The notes beneath the pieces were generated by a model. It was not told the DNA's origin, made no database searches, and worked only from the letters and a program-made list of their open reading frames with translations. Below, piece by piece: positions 16,639 through 23,609 of a stretch of 64,000 bases of DNA (its first letter is position 1; each line of letters opens with the position of its first letter). The stretch is from G963668185 sp965237445 (lineage in GTDB: Bacteria; Chloroflexota; Dehalococcoidia; Lucifugimonadales; G963668185), in NCBI GenBank assembly GCA_965237445.1, contig OZ250142.1, forward strand, positions 248,001-312,000, in the 5' to 3' direction. The position numbers and the translations under genes were made by a program.

Positions 16639-17423
16639 CGGACACCGTAGTGCGAATCGGCCAGTGGGACGCTGCGGCTTACGACGGGCGGCACGGCTTC
16701 GTTTGGAGGCTGGCAGATCACTTGCTAGCCATGCTGGAAGCAAAGCAGGGCGAGCGAATACTGGACGTGGGCTGCGGCACAGGCCATCTCACCGCTCGAA
16801 TCGCCAACGTTGGCGCTAGCGTGGTCGGAATCGACAGCTCGCCGGAGATGATCGAGCGAGCGCAGGCCATCTACCCTGAGATTGACTTCCGTTGCGCCGA
16901 CATCAGGAGCTTCGTGACATCGCAGCCGTTCGATGCCGTGTTCTCGAATGCAACGCTCCATTGGGTCGGAGAACCGAAGCTCACTACCTTCCGCATTCGA
17001 GAAGCCCTTAGTCCCGGAGGCCGTTTGGTTGCCGAGTTCGGCGCTAAGGGCAACATACGGTCAATCATGAGCGCGGCCATGGAAGCCTTGAATGCCATAG
17101 GCGCGCCGCCTCACAACGGCCGCAACCCTTGGTACTTCCCCGGTGCAGACGAATTCTCAGCCGTGCTCAGTGAGGCCGGATTCAGCGTCGATCAAGTCCG
17201 CACCACGGACCGGCCGACTGAGTTGGAAGACGGCGAATCAGGCATGGGACATTGGCTGCGAGTGTTTGGGAGACATTACTTGGAAGGCCTGAATCCAGGG
17301 CAAATTGCGACGTTCATCAAGCTCGTCGAAGACAGCCTCAGGCCCTCGCTCTTCGAACATGGACGCTGGATTGCGGACTACCGGCGAATCCTCGTCACCG
17401 CGACGCGTCCGGCGAACTCCTGA
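16635..17423 (+). CDS. SAM-dependent class I methyltransferase
   Basis: Small-molecule methyltransferase of the trans-aconitate methyltransferase/UbiE-like group. Seen: motif I ILDVGCGTGHLTARIA, acidic motif II in VVGIDSSPEMIERA, motif III-like FRCADIRSF, and FSNATLHWVGEP, very like Tam. A much longer open frame runs upstream inside the MFS gene, but GTG at 16635 overlaps the MFS stop and gives a normal 262-residue protein, so it was chosen. Coupling to the exporter pair suggests that it modifies a molecule that is then exported, or that the operon handles detoxification; this is inference. Confidence 0.88.
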   Translation: MTDTVVRIGQWDAAAYDGRHGFVWRLADHLLAMLEAKQGERILDVGCGTGHLTARIANVGASVVGIDSSPEMIERAQAIYPEIDFRCADIRSFVTSQPFDAVFSNATLHWVGEPKLTTFRIREALSPGGRLVAEFGAKGNIRSIMSAAMEALNAIGAPPHNGRNPWYFPGADEFSAVLSEAGFSVDQVRTTDRPTELEDGESGMGHWLRVFGRHYLEGLNPGQIATFIKLVEDSLRPSLFEHGRWIADYRRILVTATRPANS

Positions 17424-17544
17424 ACGGCGCCGGATACTCTGGAATGGCGACGCCCTTGCGGGTACGATTTAGCGCCAAAGGCCACGCCGTTGACCAGGCA
17501 ACACCCCTCTGCCCTTCTAAGTCAGAGATGACCCGGAGAAAAGA

Positions 17545-17964
17545 ATGATCAAGTTCACCGACGAAATGAAGAAGAACATCGACAATGCCTACACGAACAC
17601 GGTTCCGATGATCGTCGCGACTGCGTCAGGGTCGGGTGAGCCGAACATGAGCTTTCGAGGCTCATTCATGGCGTTCGACGACGAGCACCTGGCGTTCTGG
17701 GACAGGACTCAGCAGAAAGGCCTTTCCCAAATCGAGGAAAACCCGCAGGCGCTCGCGATGCTCATCAACTTCGAGGAGAGTGTACGCCTGAAGTTCTTCG
17801 GCGCCGCCTCGGTCCATCGAGACGGCGAGATCAGGGAACAGGTAATGGCAAGAGTGGTTCAGCCGGAGTTGGATCGTGACCCTGACCGCGTGGGCATCGC
17901 CATTCTCATCAAAGTGAATAGGATCACCGGCCTTAGCGGCAACATCATCCAAAGCCGCGACTGA
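17545..17964 (+). CDS. Pyridoxamine 5'-phosphate oxidase-fold protein
   Basis: Split-barrel flavin- or F420-binding family protein (PPOX-like). Seen: MIVATASGSGEPNMSFRGSFMAFDDEHLAFWDR, which is the typical first two strands, and NPQALAMLINF in the middle; 139 residues. The ATG follows a CCGGAGAAAAGA ribosome-binding site. Many such proteins in F420-producing bacteria use F420 instead of FMN, and cofE lies nearby, but the sequence here does not decide between the cofactors. The function is probably reduction of, or binding to, an unknown small molecule. Confidence 0.82.
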   Translation: MIKFTDEMKKNIDNAYTNTVPMIVATASGSGEPNMSFRGSFMAFDDEHLAFWDRTQQKGLSQIEENPQALAMLINFEESVRLKFFGAASVHRDGEIREQVMARVVQPELDRDPDRVGIAILIKVNRITGLSGNIIQSRD

Positions 17965-17975
17965 GCCTCCGACGC

Positions 17976-18185
17976 CTATGCCCTGGCCCGGTACTTAAGA
18001 GACGCTAGTAGCTTCCTGGAAGCCTCCGCCACCTCCACTACCGCCGCGTCGAACGCCGCCTCGTTAGCTGCAGACGGCCGTCGGTAGCCGCTAATCTTGC
18101 GAACGTACTGGAGCGCCGCCGCTTCTACATCTTCTACAGACGCCGGTGTTTCCCCAATTCTGAGTGTCTTGATGCTTCTGCACAC
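17976..18185 (-). CDS. DUF2277 protein
   Basis: Matches the DUF2277 pattern from memory: start MCRSIKTLR, then AALQYVRKISGYRRPSAANEAAF and a helical tail; 69 residues, typical. Function unknown; the family is widespread in Actinobacteria and Chloroflexota. It is convergent with the PPOX-fold gene and in the same direction as folB, which ends about 20 bases upstream of it. Confidence 0.87.
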   Translation of the reverse strand: MCRSIKTLRIGETPASVEDVEAAALQYVRKISGYRRPSAANEAAFDAAVVEVAEASRKLLASLKYRARA

Positions 18186-18205
18186 GCTAGCTGCTCCCTT
18201 CGCCG

Positions 18206-18598
18206 CTATGTTGACCCGCCCGCGTCAACGTCTGAGCGGTCCCGGACGATCTCAACTGCCGCGCAATCCAATATCGCTCGCTGTATCGGGACCTCAGGCT
18301 TCCTGAGCACGACCCTCACTGATTCGACCTCATACTGCTTCAGAATCGACCGGGCCACTTCCTCCGCCACGCTTTCAATCAGGTTCCGCCTTTTGCCCTC
18401 CACTATCTTCTTCACGGACCGAAACACGTCGGAGTAGTTAACGGTGTCGCCCAGATCGTCGGTCTGACCGGGCCGCCTCAGGTCCCTAACCATCTCAACA
18501 TCGACGACGAAGCGCTGTCCCTGTTCCTTCTCGGACGGATTGACTCCGTGGTAGGCGAAGAACGTCATGCCACACAGGTGAATGCGATCACTGGCCAA
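18206..18598 (-). CDS. folB: Dihydroneopterin aldolase
   Basis: Folate biosynthesis enzyme converting 7,8-dihydroneopterin to 6-hydroxymethyl-dihydropterin and glycolaldehyde. Seen: DRIHLCGMTFFAYHGVNPSEKEQGQRF, the family N terminus with the conserved Tyr and Glu; DTVNYSDVF; then LIESVAEEVA, and RKPEVPIQRAILDC near the end with the conserved Lys-Pro. The open frame extends 33 codons further upstream, but that stretch covers the divergent promoter. The TTG at 18598 has GGAG seven bases upstream and gives 131 residues, the family size. No other folate genes are in the window, but fhs and the GcvT-like enzyme use the product. Confidence 0.92.
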   Translation of the reverse strand: MASDRIHLCGMTFFAYHGVNPSEKEQGQRFVVDVEMVRDLRRPGQTDDLGDTVNYSDVFRSVKKIVEGKRRNLIESVAEEVARSILKQYEVESVRVVLRKPEVPIQRAILDCAAVEIVRDRSDVDAGGST

Positions 18599-18642
18599 GG
18601 CTGGTCTCCGTTCGATATGCGATGCGTATTCCGTTCGCTTCG

Positions 18643-18672
18643 TTGACAGCGGAAAAATGGCCGTGCTATAAC
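18643..18672 (+). promoter_or_regulatory. Sigma-70 promoter for cofE
   Basis: TTGACA (18643-18648) and TATAAC (18667-18672) are separated by 18 bases, close to consensus. Expected transcription start is near 18679, about 20 bases ahead of the TTG start of cofE. It lies in the divergent folB-cofE gap. Confidence 0.75.
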
Positions 18673-18699
18673 CCGGCCACGTCCCGGCTGGAGGCACAA

Positions 18700-19464
18700 T
18701 TGTACCCGCGTATCCAAGTCTTCGGCTTGACCGGAATGCCCGAGTTCCGACACGGAGACAGCGTAGCCCAGGCCATACTGGCTGCTGCGGAGGCCCAGGA
18801 CACGCCCCTGCGTGACAGCGATGTGCTGGTCGTTACGCAGAAGATCGTTTCCAAGGCGGAGGGCTGCCTCGTCGATCTGAACTCGATCACCCCATCGCGC
18901 TTCGCCAACTCGTTCGCCGATCAAGCCGGAAGAGACCCTCGACTTGTAGAGCTCGTGTTGAGGGAAAGCAGGTCAGTCGTACGAATGGACCCTGAGCGCG
19001 GCGTGCTCATCACCGAGACGCACCACGGTCTCGTTTGCGCAAACGCCGGCATAGACTCCTCCAACATCTACGGCGAAGAGATGGTCGCCCTCCTGCCCAG
19101 GGACCCGGACCGCTCGGCGCGGACGATCCGGGACGAAATCCGCCGGGACGAACGGGGCGCAAACGTCGCCGTCATTGTGTCCGACACATTCGGACGCGCG
19201 TGGCGGGAGGGGCACGTGGACTTTGCGATAGGTGTGGCTGGCATGGAACCCATCAAGGACTACATCGGCACCACCGACGCTGTCGGCAAGCAGATCAAGG
19301 TGACCCGAATCGCTGCGGCAGACGAACTCGCTGCGGCCGCCGAACTGGCAGGTGGCAAATCCGACAACATCCCCGTCGCGGTCGTCAGGGGCTACCCGTA
19401 CGATTCCTCGGAGGTTGGCTCTGCCCCCCTGCTTCGCGAGCGCTCCCGCGACCTGTTCCGCTAA
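18700..19464 (+). CDS. cofE: Coenzyme F420-0:L-glutamate ligase
   Basis: Adds glutamate residues to F420-0 using GTP, in F420 biosynthesis. Seen: VLVVTQKIVSKAEG near the N terminus, DPRLVELVLRES, GLVCANAGIDSSN, SDTFGRAWREGH, FAIGVAG and NIPVAVVRGYPY; 254 residues, the size of archaeal-type CofE without a fused FbiB reductase domain. The frame opens at 18622, but that ATG lies upstream of the mapped promoter. The TTG at 18700 has GGAGG five bases upstream and begins LYPRIQVFGLTG, so it was chosen. No other cof genes are in the window. It indicates that the organism makes F420. Confidence 0.94.
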   Translation: MYPRIQVFGLTGMPEFRHGDSVAQAILAAAEAQDTPLRDSDVLVVTQKIVSKAEGCLVDLNSITPSRFANSFADQAGRDPRLVELVLRESRSVVRMDPERGVLITETHHGLVCANAGIDSSNIYGEEMVALLPRDPDRSARTIRDEIRRDERGANVAVIVSDTFGRAWREGHVDFAIGVAGMEPIKDYIGTTDAVGKQIKVTRIAAADELAAAAELAGGKSDNIPVAVVRGYPYDSSEVGSAPLLRERSRDLFR

Positions 19465-19538
19465 CTGGCAGGGGCGCCAACAAAGGCAACAACAGTCGCC
19501 CCGTCCCCTCCACAGTGCATTCGATCCATACGGTCAGT

Positions 19539-19567
19539 TTGACATCAATCCGCACCGAAAATATACT
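19539..19567 (+). promoter_or_regulatory. Near-consensus sigma-70 promoter
   Basis: TTGACA (19539-19544), 17-base spacer, TATACT (19562-19567). Transcription would begin near 19574, which rules out the upstream TTG start at 19567 for the regulator gene and leaves a leader of about 30 bases. Confidence 0.8.
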
Positions 19568-19605
19568 TGACCATAATCTGCACGTGCGAGCGCGATACAG
19601 TTACT

Positions 19606-20262
19606 ATGCAAGGCACACGGCTACGAATACTGCAACACTTGCAGCGCTCCGGTCAGGATACCGTAGCTGGAATCTCCGGATCGCTCGGGATGTCCTTTGC
19701 AACGATTCGCAGACACCTCGACATCCTTGGACGCGACAGTTACGTCACCTTCGACGAGGTTCGAAAAAGGACCGGCCGCCCCGCCTATTCGTTCCGCCTC
19801 ACAGACCTCGGACACGAAGCAATGCCAAAAGCATACGACAGGCTCCTTGGCATGATGATCGGCGAGGTCTCCTCCCTTCAGTCGGAAGACACGCGCGACA
19901 AGAGTGGCAACGACGTGCTGGCGGTGGTCTTTCGCCGCATCTCAGATCGTGTGTCTGAAGACCGCAGGAACAAGGTCAAGGAGGACACCTTCGAACGCAA
20001 GCTGGAAGGCCTGATATCTCAGCTTGGCGTCGACGGCTTCCAACCAGAGGTGGTGAGCAAGGATGGCAGTGTGAGTATCAAGTTGCTCAACTGCCCATTC
20101 AGGTCAGTCGCAGTGAACCACGAAGCGATCTGCGAGTACGACGCCCACCTCATCAAGAGCTTTCTCGAGGTTGACCCGGAGCGTGGTGACCGGATTCAGG
20201 ACGGCGGCGCGCACTGCGTTTACATGGCCCAGGTCCCGAGGGGCGCCCCTGCTAGTACATAG
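19606..20262 (+). CDS. Winged-helix transcriptional regulator, SufR/ArsR-like, with Cys-rich C terminus
   Basis: DNA-binding regulator. Seen: N-terminal helix-turn-helix RILQHLQRSGQDTVAGISG..MSFATIRRHLDIL, followed by a wing (VTFDEVRKRTGRPAYSFRLT); a middle helical part; and a C-terminal half with CPF, AICEYD and GGAHCVY, three cysteines placed much as in SufR-type Fe-S sensing repressors. Binding of an iron-sulfur cluster is therefore possible but unproven. 218 residues from the ATG, which I chose because a strong promoter overlaps the upstream TTG. It ends 12 bases before the convergent tenA gene. No suf genes are in the window, so its targets are elsewhere or it controls itself. Confidence 0.82.
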   Translation: MQGTRLRILQHLQRSGQDTVAGISGSLGMSFATIRRHLDILGRDSYVTFDEVRKRTGRPAYSFRLTDLGHEAMPKAYDRLLGMMIGEVSSLQSEDTRDKSGNDVLAVVFRRISDRVSEDRRNKVKEDTFERKLEGLISQLGVDGFQPEVVSKDGSVSIKLLNCPFRSVAVNHEAICEYDAHLIKSFLEVDPERGDRIQDGGAHCVYMAQVPRGAPAST

Positions 20263-20274
20263 GCCGGCAACTCG

Positions 20275-20943
20275 TTAGAAGGCCCACTCCTCCATCGCGA
20301 GAGCGGCCTCCCAAAACAGGTACTCATACCTGAGAGCTAGGTCGAAAGCCGAGTCCATGCGTGCGAGCACGGACGGACCTGCCGAGGCGCCGCACCTGTC
20401 CACGAAAGCCTTCATTCGCTCCGCAGACTCAACGTACCCCTCGGACGCATACATCTCGATCCACGGCCAATACAGCGGCTGGTCCTGCGGAAGGCCTCTG
20501 TCGAACAGCATGAGGCCGATCTCGGCATAAGTCCATGAGCACGGGAGCATCGCCGCGGCGATCTCGCCTGGATCGCCTTGGGACGCCACCCTGATCAGAT
20601 GCCCCGTGTACGCGAGCGTCGAGGGCGAGGGCTTGGTCTGCCTAAGCTCCATCTCCGTAATGCCGAGTTGCTCGCAGTAGCCTGTGTGTAGGCTCATTTC
20701 GCTATTGAGCGTGGCGTCGAGCCCCTGCGAAAAATACTGCATGTCCTCCAGCGTGTCGGACTTGGCCACCGCCGAGGCCATAGCGCGGCACATATCTACC
20801 AGGAACAGGAAGTCCTGCCCCATGTAGTACCGGAAGTTGTCCAGCGGAAGAGAGCCGTCGCCGACCCCGTTGACAAAAGGATGGCTCACCGACGCCTCCC
20901 AAAGCTCCCGGTATCTCTCCTTAAGTTCTGCCGAGTAGCTCAT
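20275..20943 (-). CDS. tenA: TenA/THI-4 family thiaminase II-like protein
   Basis: Thiamin-salvage enzyme family (aminopyrimidine aminohydrolase). Seen: SHPFVNGVGDGSLPLDNFRYYMGQDFLFL at the N terminus, with the usual Phe-Tyr-Asp core; LPCSWTYAEIG carrying the catalytic Cys; and a C-terminal YEYLFWEAAL with the conserved Glu. 222 residues from the ATG at 20943, which has GGGAGG eight bases upstream; the longer frame to 21006 was rejected. I looked for a TPP riboswitch in the leader and saw none. Some members are Cys-lacking binders, but the Cys is present here, so hydrolase activity is plausible. Confidence 0.92.
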   Translation of the reverse strand: MSYSAELKERYRELWEASVSHPFVNGVGDGSLPLDNFRYYMGQDFLFLVDMCRAMASAVAKSDTLEDMQYFSQGLDATLNSEMSLHTGYCEQLGITEMELRQTKPSPSTLAYTGHLIRVASQGDPGEIAAAMLPCSWTYAEIGLMLFDRGLPQDQPLYWPWIEMYASEGYVESAERMKAFVDRCGASAGPSVLARMDSAFDLALRYEYLFWEAALAMEEWAF

Positions 20944-21148
20944 CGATGTGCCTCCCTTGGCGCTTCCCGCCGTCCAGTCATCGCTATAACCGGTCCCACA
21001 GCCCACAGCCGCAGGTTAGATCGAGTAGCTTCGCATTCGCATCATACTGGGCACGATGAGATCGTGTCAGGCGGCGCAACCGACCGAGTCATCGAGCCCA
21101 TCTTGTTATACTTGGCCATCGGAACACACCCAACGGAGTGAACAGATC

Positions 21149-22163
21149 GTGCCCACAATACTCGTGGCCGGCAACAAGCCAAAGGTTGGCAAGACCGCAG
21201 TATGCGCGGCACTGGCGCGGATGATTGCCGATGGCGGGGCCTCAGTAGGCGTAACCAAGCCTCTCAGTTCGGCCTCGGCTGGCGATACGGAGGACTCAGA
21301 CTCGTTGAATTACGTCAAGCTCCTGGGCACAGATATTGCTGCCGCGGCGGTGCCCGATTCGGGCTTGGCCTCCGAAGCGCTGCCCAATTTCCAGGCCAAT
21401 GTGGAGCAAGCGTCGGCGGGCCACGACATCATGCTGGTCGAAGGTTCATCCCAACTGGGCCCCGATGTTCACTGCCACTGCCGCCGAATCGATCGACGCC
21501 TCTGTCCTGCTAACCATCGGCTACGACCCTGATCTGACGCCGGAGGAGCTGGCGCCGTGGCGGGAGGCGCTGGGAGACCGGCTGGCCTGCTCCCTGGTCA
21601 TTGGCGTTACCGCGTACCGCGGAATCCAGGCTCGTACCGAGCTTGTCCCCGCCCTGGAGAAGGCTGGTCTGCGACCCGCCGGGTGCTTGCCTGAAGACAG
21701 GCTGCTTCTTGCGGTGCAGGTTGATGAAATCGCCCGGCACTTCGATGGCGAGTACGTTGTGGATGAAGGCGACAGGTCCGCGTTGGTCAGCAACTTTCTG
21801 GTCGGATGCCAAACGCTTGACCCCGGCGAGCTGTACTTCGGCATCCACGATGACAAGGCCGTAGTCGTCAGAGGCGACAGGCCGGACATCCAGATGGCCG
21901 CGCTCTCCACGCGCACCGCTTGCATGGTCGTCACGAAGGGGTTGATGCCAATCGAGTACATCATCTATGAGGCCGGAGAAGAGGAAGTCCCCGTGATCCT
22001 CACGAGCGCAGACACGTTGACAGCCATGGACATGCTGGACACTGCCCACCAACGTGCCCGGTTCGACCATCCCGCCAAGCTTGAGCGCATGGTGGGCTTG
22101 CTGCAGGAACACGTAGATCTGGCAGCTATGGGCAAGGCCTTGAGGTTGGACGACCTCGCCTAG
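21149..22163 (+). pseudogene. BioD-like/DRTGG-domain protein (phosphotransacetylase N-terminal type), frameshifted
   Basis: Two overlapping frames encode one protein. The first, from GTG at 21149, has a P-loop VAGNKPKVGKTAVCAALA as in the dethiobiotin-synthetase-like N-terminal domain of phosphotransacetylase. The second continues with FTATAAESIDASVLLTIGYDPDLTPEEL and a DRTGG-type C-terminal domain (DRSALVSNFLVGCQTLDP). The switch falls at a CCCC run at 21460-21463: removing one C restores QLGPMFTATAAE and a protein of about 338 residues. This may be a sequencing error, a real disruption, or a programmed shift; the downstream part shows no decay. Such proteins are thought to regulate or bind acyl-phosphate/CoA metabolites. 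Function unproven. Confidence 0.75.
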
Positions 22164-22279
22164 CCCCACATCGGCCGTGGGCACGCTGCCCCAGCCGGCC
22201 GCTCGCTCACTGTCGTATTGGGCTGTTGTATACTCGAAGCCTTCCCGGACGCCACTACACTACACCCGGAGACTGGTGA

Positions 22280-22651
22280 TTGGACGCGTTAGGCACACAT
22301 CTCCTCCTCGATCTCAGGCGCTGCGATCCCTGCCTGCTCGACGATGATCAGTACATTCGCGAGTCATTAACGCACGCCGCGGAAATCGCTGGTGCGAGCG
22401 TCTTGAGCGCTCGATTCCACAAGTTCCGTCCCATGGGCGTTACCGGAGTCGTGCTGATATCAGAGTCGCACCTTTGCATACATACCTGGCCGGAGCACGG
22501 GTACGCTGCGGTAGATATCTTTACTTGCGGCAGCGCGTTCCAGGCCCAGGAGGCCGCGGAGGTGGTGATAGAGCGCCTCGGCTGTCAGCAGCCTTCCATC
22601 ACCCGCCTGGAGCGCGGAGCGCCACTTCGAACTGGGAGCGCTCCCGCCTAG
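22280..22651 (+). CDS. speH: S-adenosylmethionine decarboxylase proenzyme
   Basis: Makes decarboxylated SAM, the aminopropyl donor for spermidine. It self-cleaves to form a pyruvoyl group. Seen: GTHLLLDLRRCDP at the N terminus, then ISESHLCIHTWPEHGYAAVDIFTCG, which contains the E-S cleavage site (Ser becomes pyruvoyl), the catalytic His and the conserved Cys; 123 residues, typical of the bacterial class 1B enzyme. Start is TTG at 22280 with a GGAG about 9 bases upstream. speE begins 3 bases after its stop, so the two form a polyamine operon. Confidence 0.95.
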   Translation: MDALGTHLLLDLRRCDPCLLDDDQYIRESLTHAAEIAGASVLSARFHKFRPMGVTGVVLISESHLCIHTWPEHGYAAVDIFTCGSAFQAQEAAEVVIERLGCQQPSITRLERGAPLRTGSAPA

Positions 22652-22654
22652 GGC

Positions 22655-23581
22655 ATGTCAACCCTTGAACTTCCACCGGGACGTTGGCACACGGAGTCGA
22701 TAACGCCCGACCTCTACCAGTCTGAGCGAATCGAAGGGGTCGTATTCGAGGGCCAGTCCCCGTTTCAGAAAATCGAAATCCACGACGGCCACGCCTTCGG
22801 ACGGGCGCTGATCCTCGACGGCAAGACGCAGTCCACTGCAGTGGATGAGTTCGTCTATCACGAATCGCTGGTCCAGCCGTGCATGGTTACCCACACCGAG
22901 CCGAAGACCGTGTTCGTCGCGGGCGGTGGCGAGGGTGCGACCATTCGGGAGGCCCTCTCGCACACCTCCGTCGAGCGAGTGACGATGGTCGACATTGACC
23001 GCGACGTTGTAGAGGTGTGCCGGAAACATCTTCCGGACCATCACCAGGGCTCGTTCGATGATCCACGCCTCGAGCTCCACTTTACCGACGCCGTTACCTA
23101 TCTCGAACAGACCACAGACCGGTACGACGTAATCATCGTTGACGTCTCGGACCCGCTTGAAGCGGGCCCGGCCGTGATGCTGTACACGCGGGAGTTCTAC
23201 GAGCTTGTGCGGGACCGGCTCCTGCCCGGTGGGATCGCGGCCACCCATGCGGGCCCGACCGGACCTGAGTTCTATGAGCAGTGCTTCTCCGCCATAGTCA
23301 ATACGATGGAATCCGTCTTCCCAATCACGATTCCTCAGGAGGCCTTTGTTCCGTCCTTTGGGTCAGAATGGGGCTTCGTCGCCGGTTCGCTCGGCTCGGA
23401 CCCACGTGCGTTGGCTCCGGAAGAAATCGACCGTCGCATCGCCGAGCGCGTGTCTCGGCGACTCCGGCACTACGACGGCATTACCCAGCGCGGCATGACC
23501 TCCCTGCCCAAGTATCTGCGCGAGGCCCTCCGGGCGGAAACGCGCATCATCACCAGGGACAACCCGATCTACGTAGAGTGA
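22655..23581 (+). CDS. speE: Spermidine synthase (polyamine aminopropyltransferase)
   Basis: Transfers an aminopropyl group from decarboxylated SAM to putrescine. Seen: the substrate-site strand HDGHAFGRALILDGKTQSTAVDEFVYHE, nucleotide-binding GGGEGATIREALSH, acidic VDIDRDVVEVCRKHLP, and the catalytic region VDVSDPLEAGPAVMLYTREFY. 308 residues, slightly longer than the usual 280-290 at the C terminus. It starts just after speH. A long C-terminal extension (IAERVSRRLRHYDGITQRGM...) fits the normal C-terminal domain. Transcribed with the helicase gene that follows after about 30 bases. Confidence 0.95.
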   Translation: MSTLELPPGRWHTESITPDLYQSERIEGVVFEGQSPFQKIEIHDGHAFGRALILDGKTQSTAVDEFVYHESLVQPCMVTHTEPKTVFVAGGGEGATIREALSHTSVERVTMVDIDRDVVEVCRKHLPDHHQGSFDDPRLELHFTDAVTYLEQTTDRYDVIIVDVSDPLEAGPAVMLYTREFYELVRDRLLPGGIAATHAGPTGPEFYEQCFSAIVNTMESVFPITIPQEAFVPSFGSEWGFVAGSLGSDPRALAPEEIDRRIAERVSRRLRHYDGITQRGMTSLPKYLREALRAETRIITRDNPIYVE

Positions 23582-23609
23582 AGTTCCCGAAAAGTAGACC
23601 AGGCGCCCA

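Noticed and set aside
20944..21060. TPP riboswitch before tenA
   Set aside because: No CTGAGA / ACCTGATCTGG-like conserved elements found.
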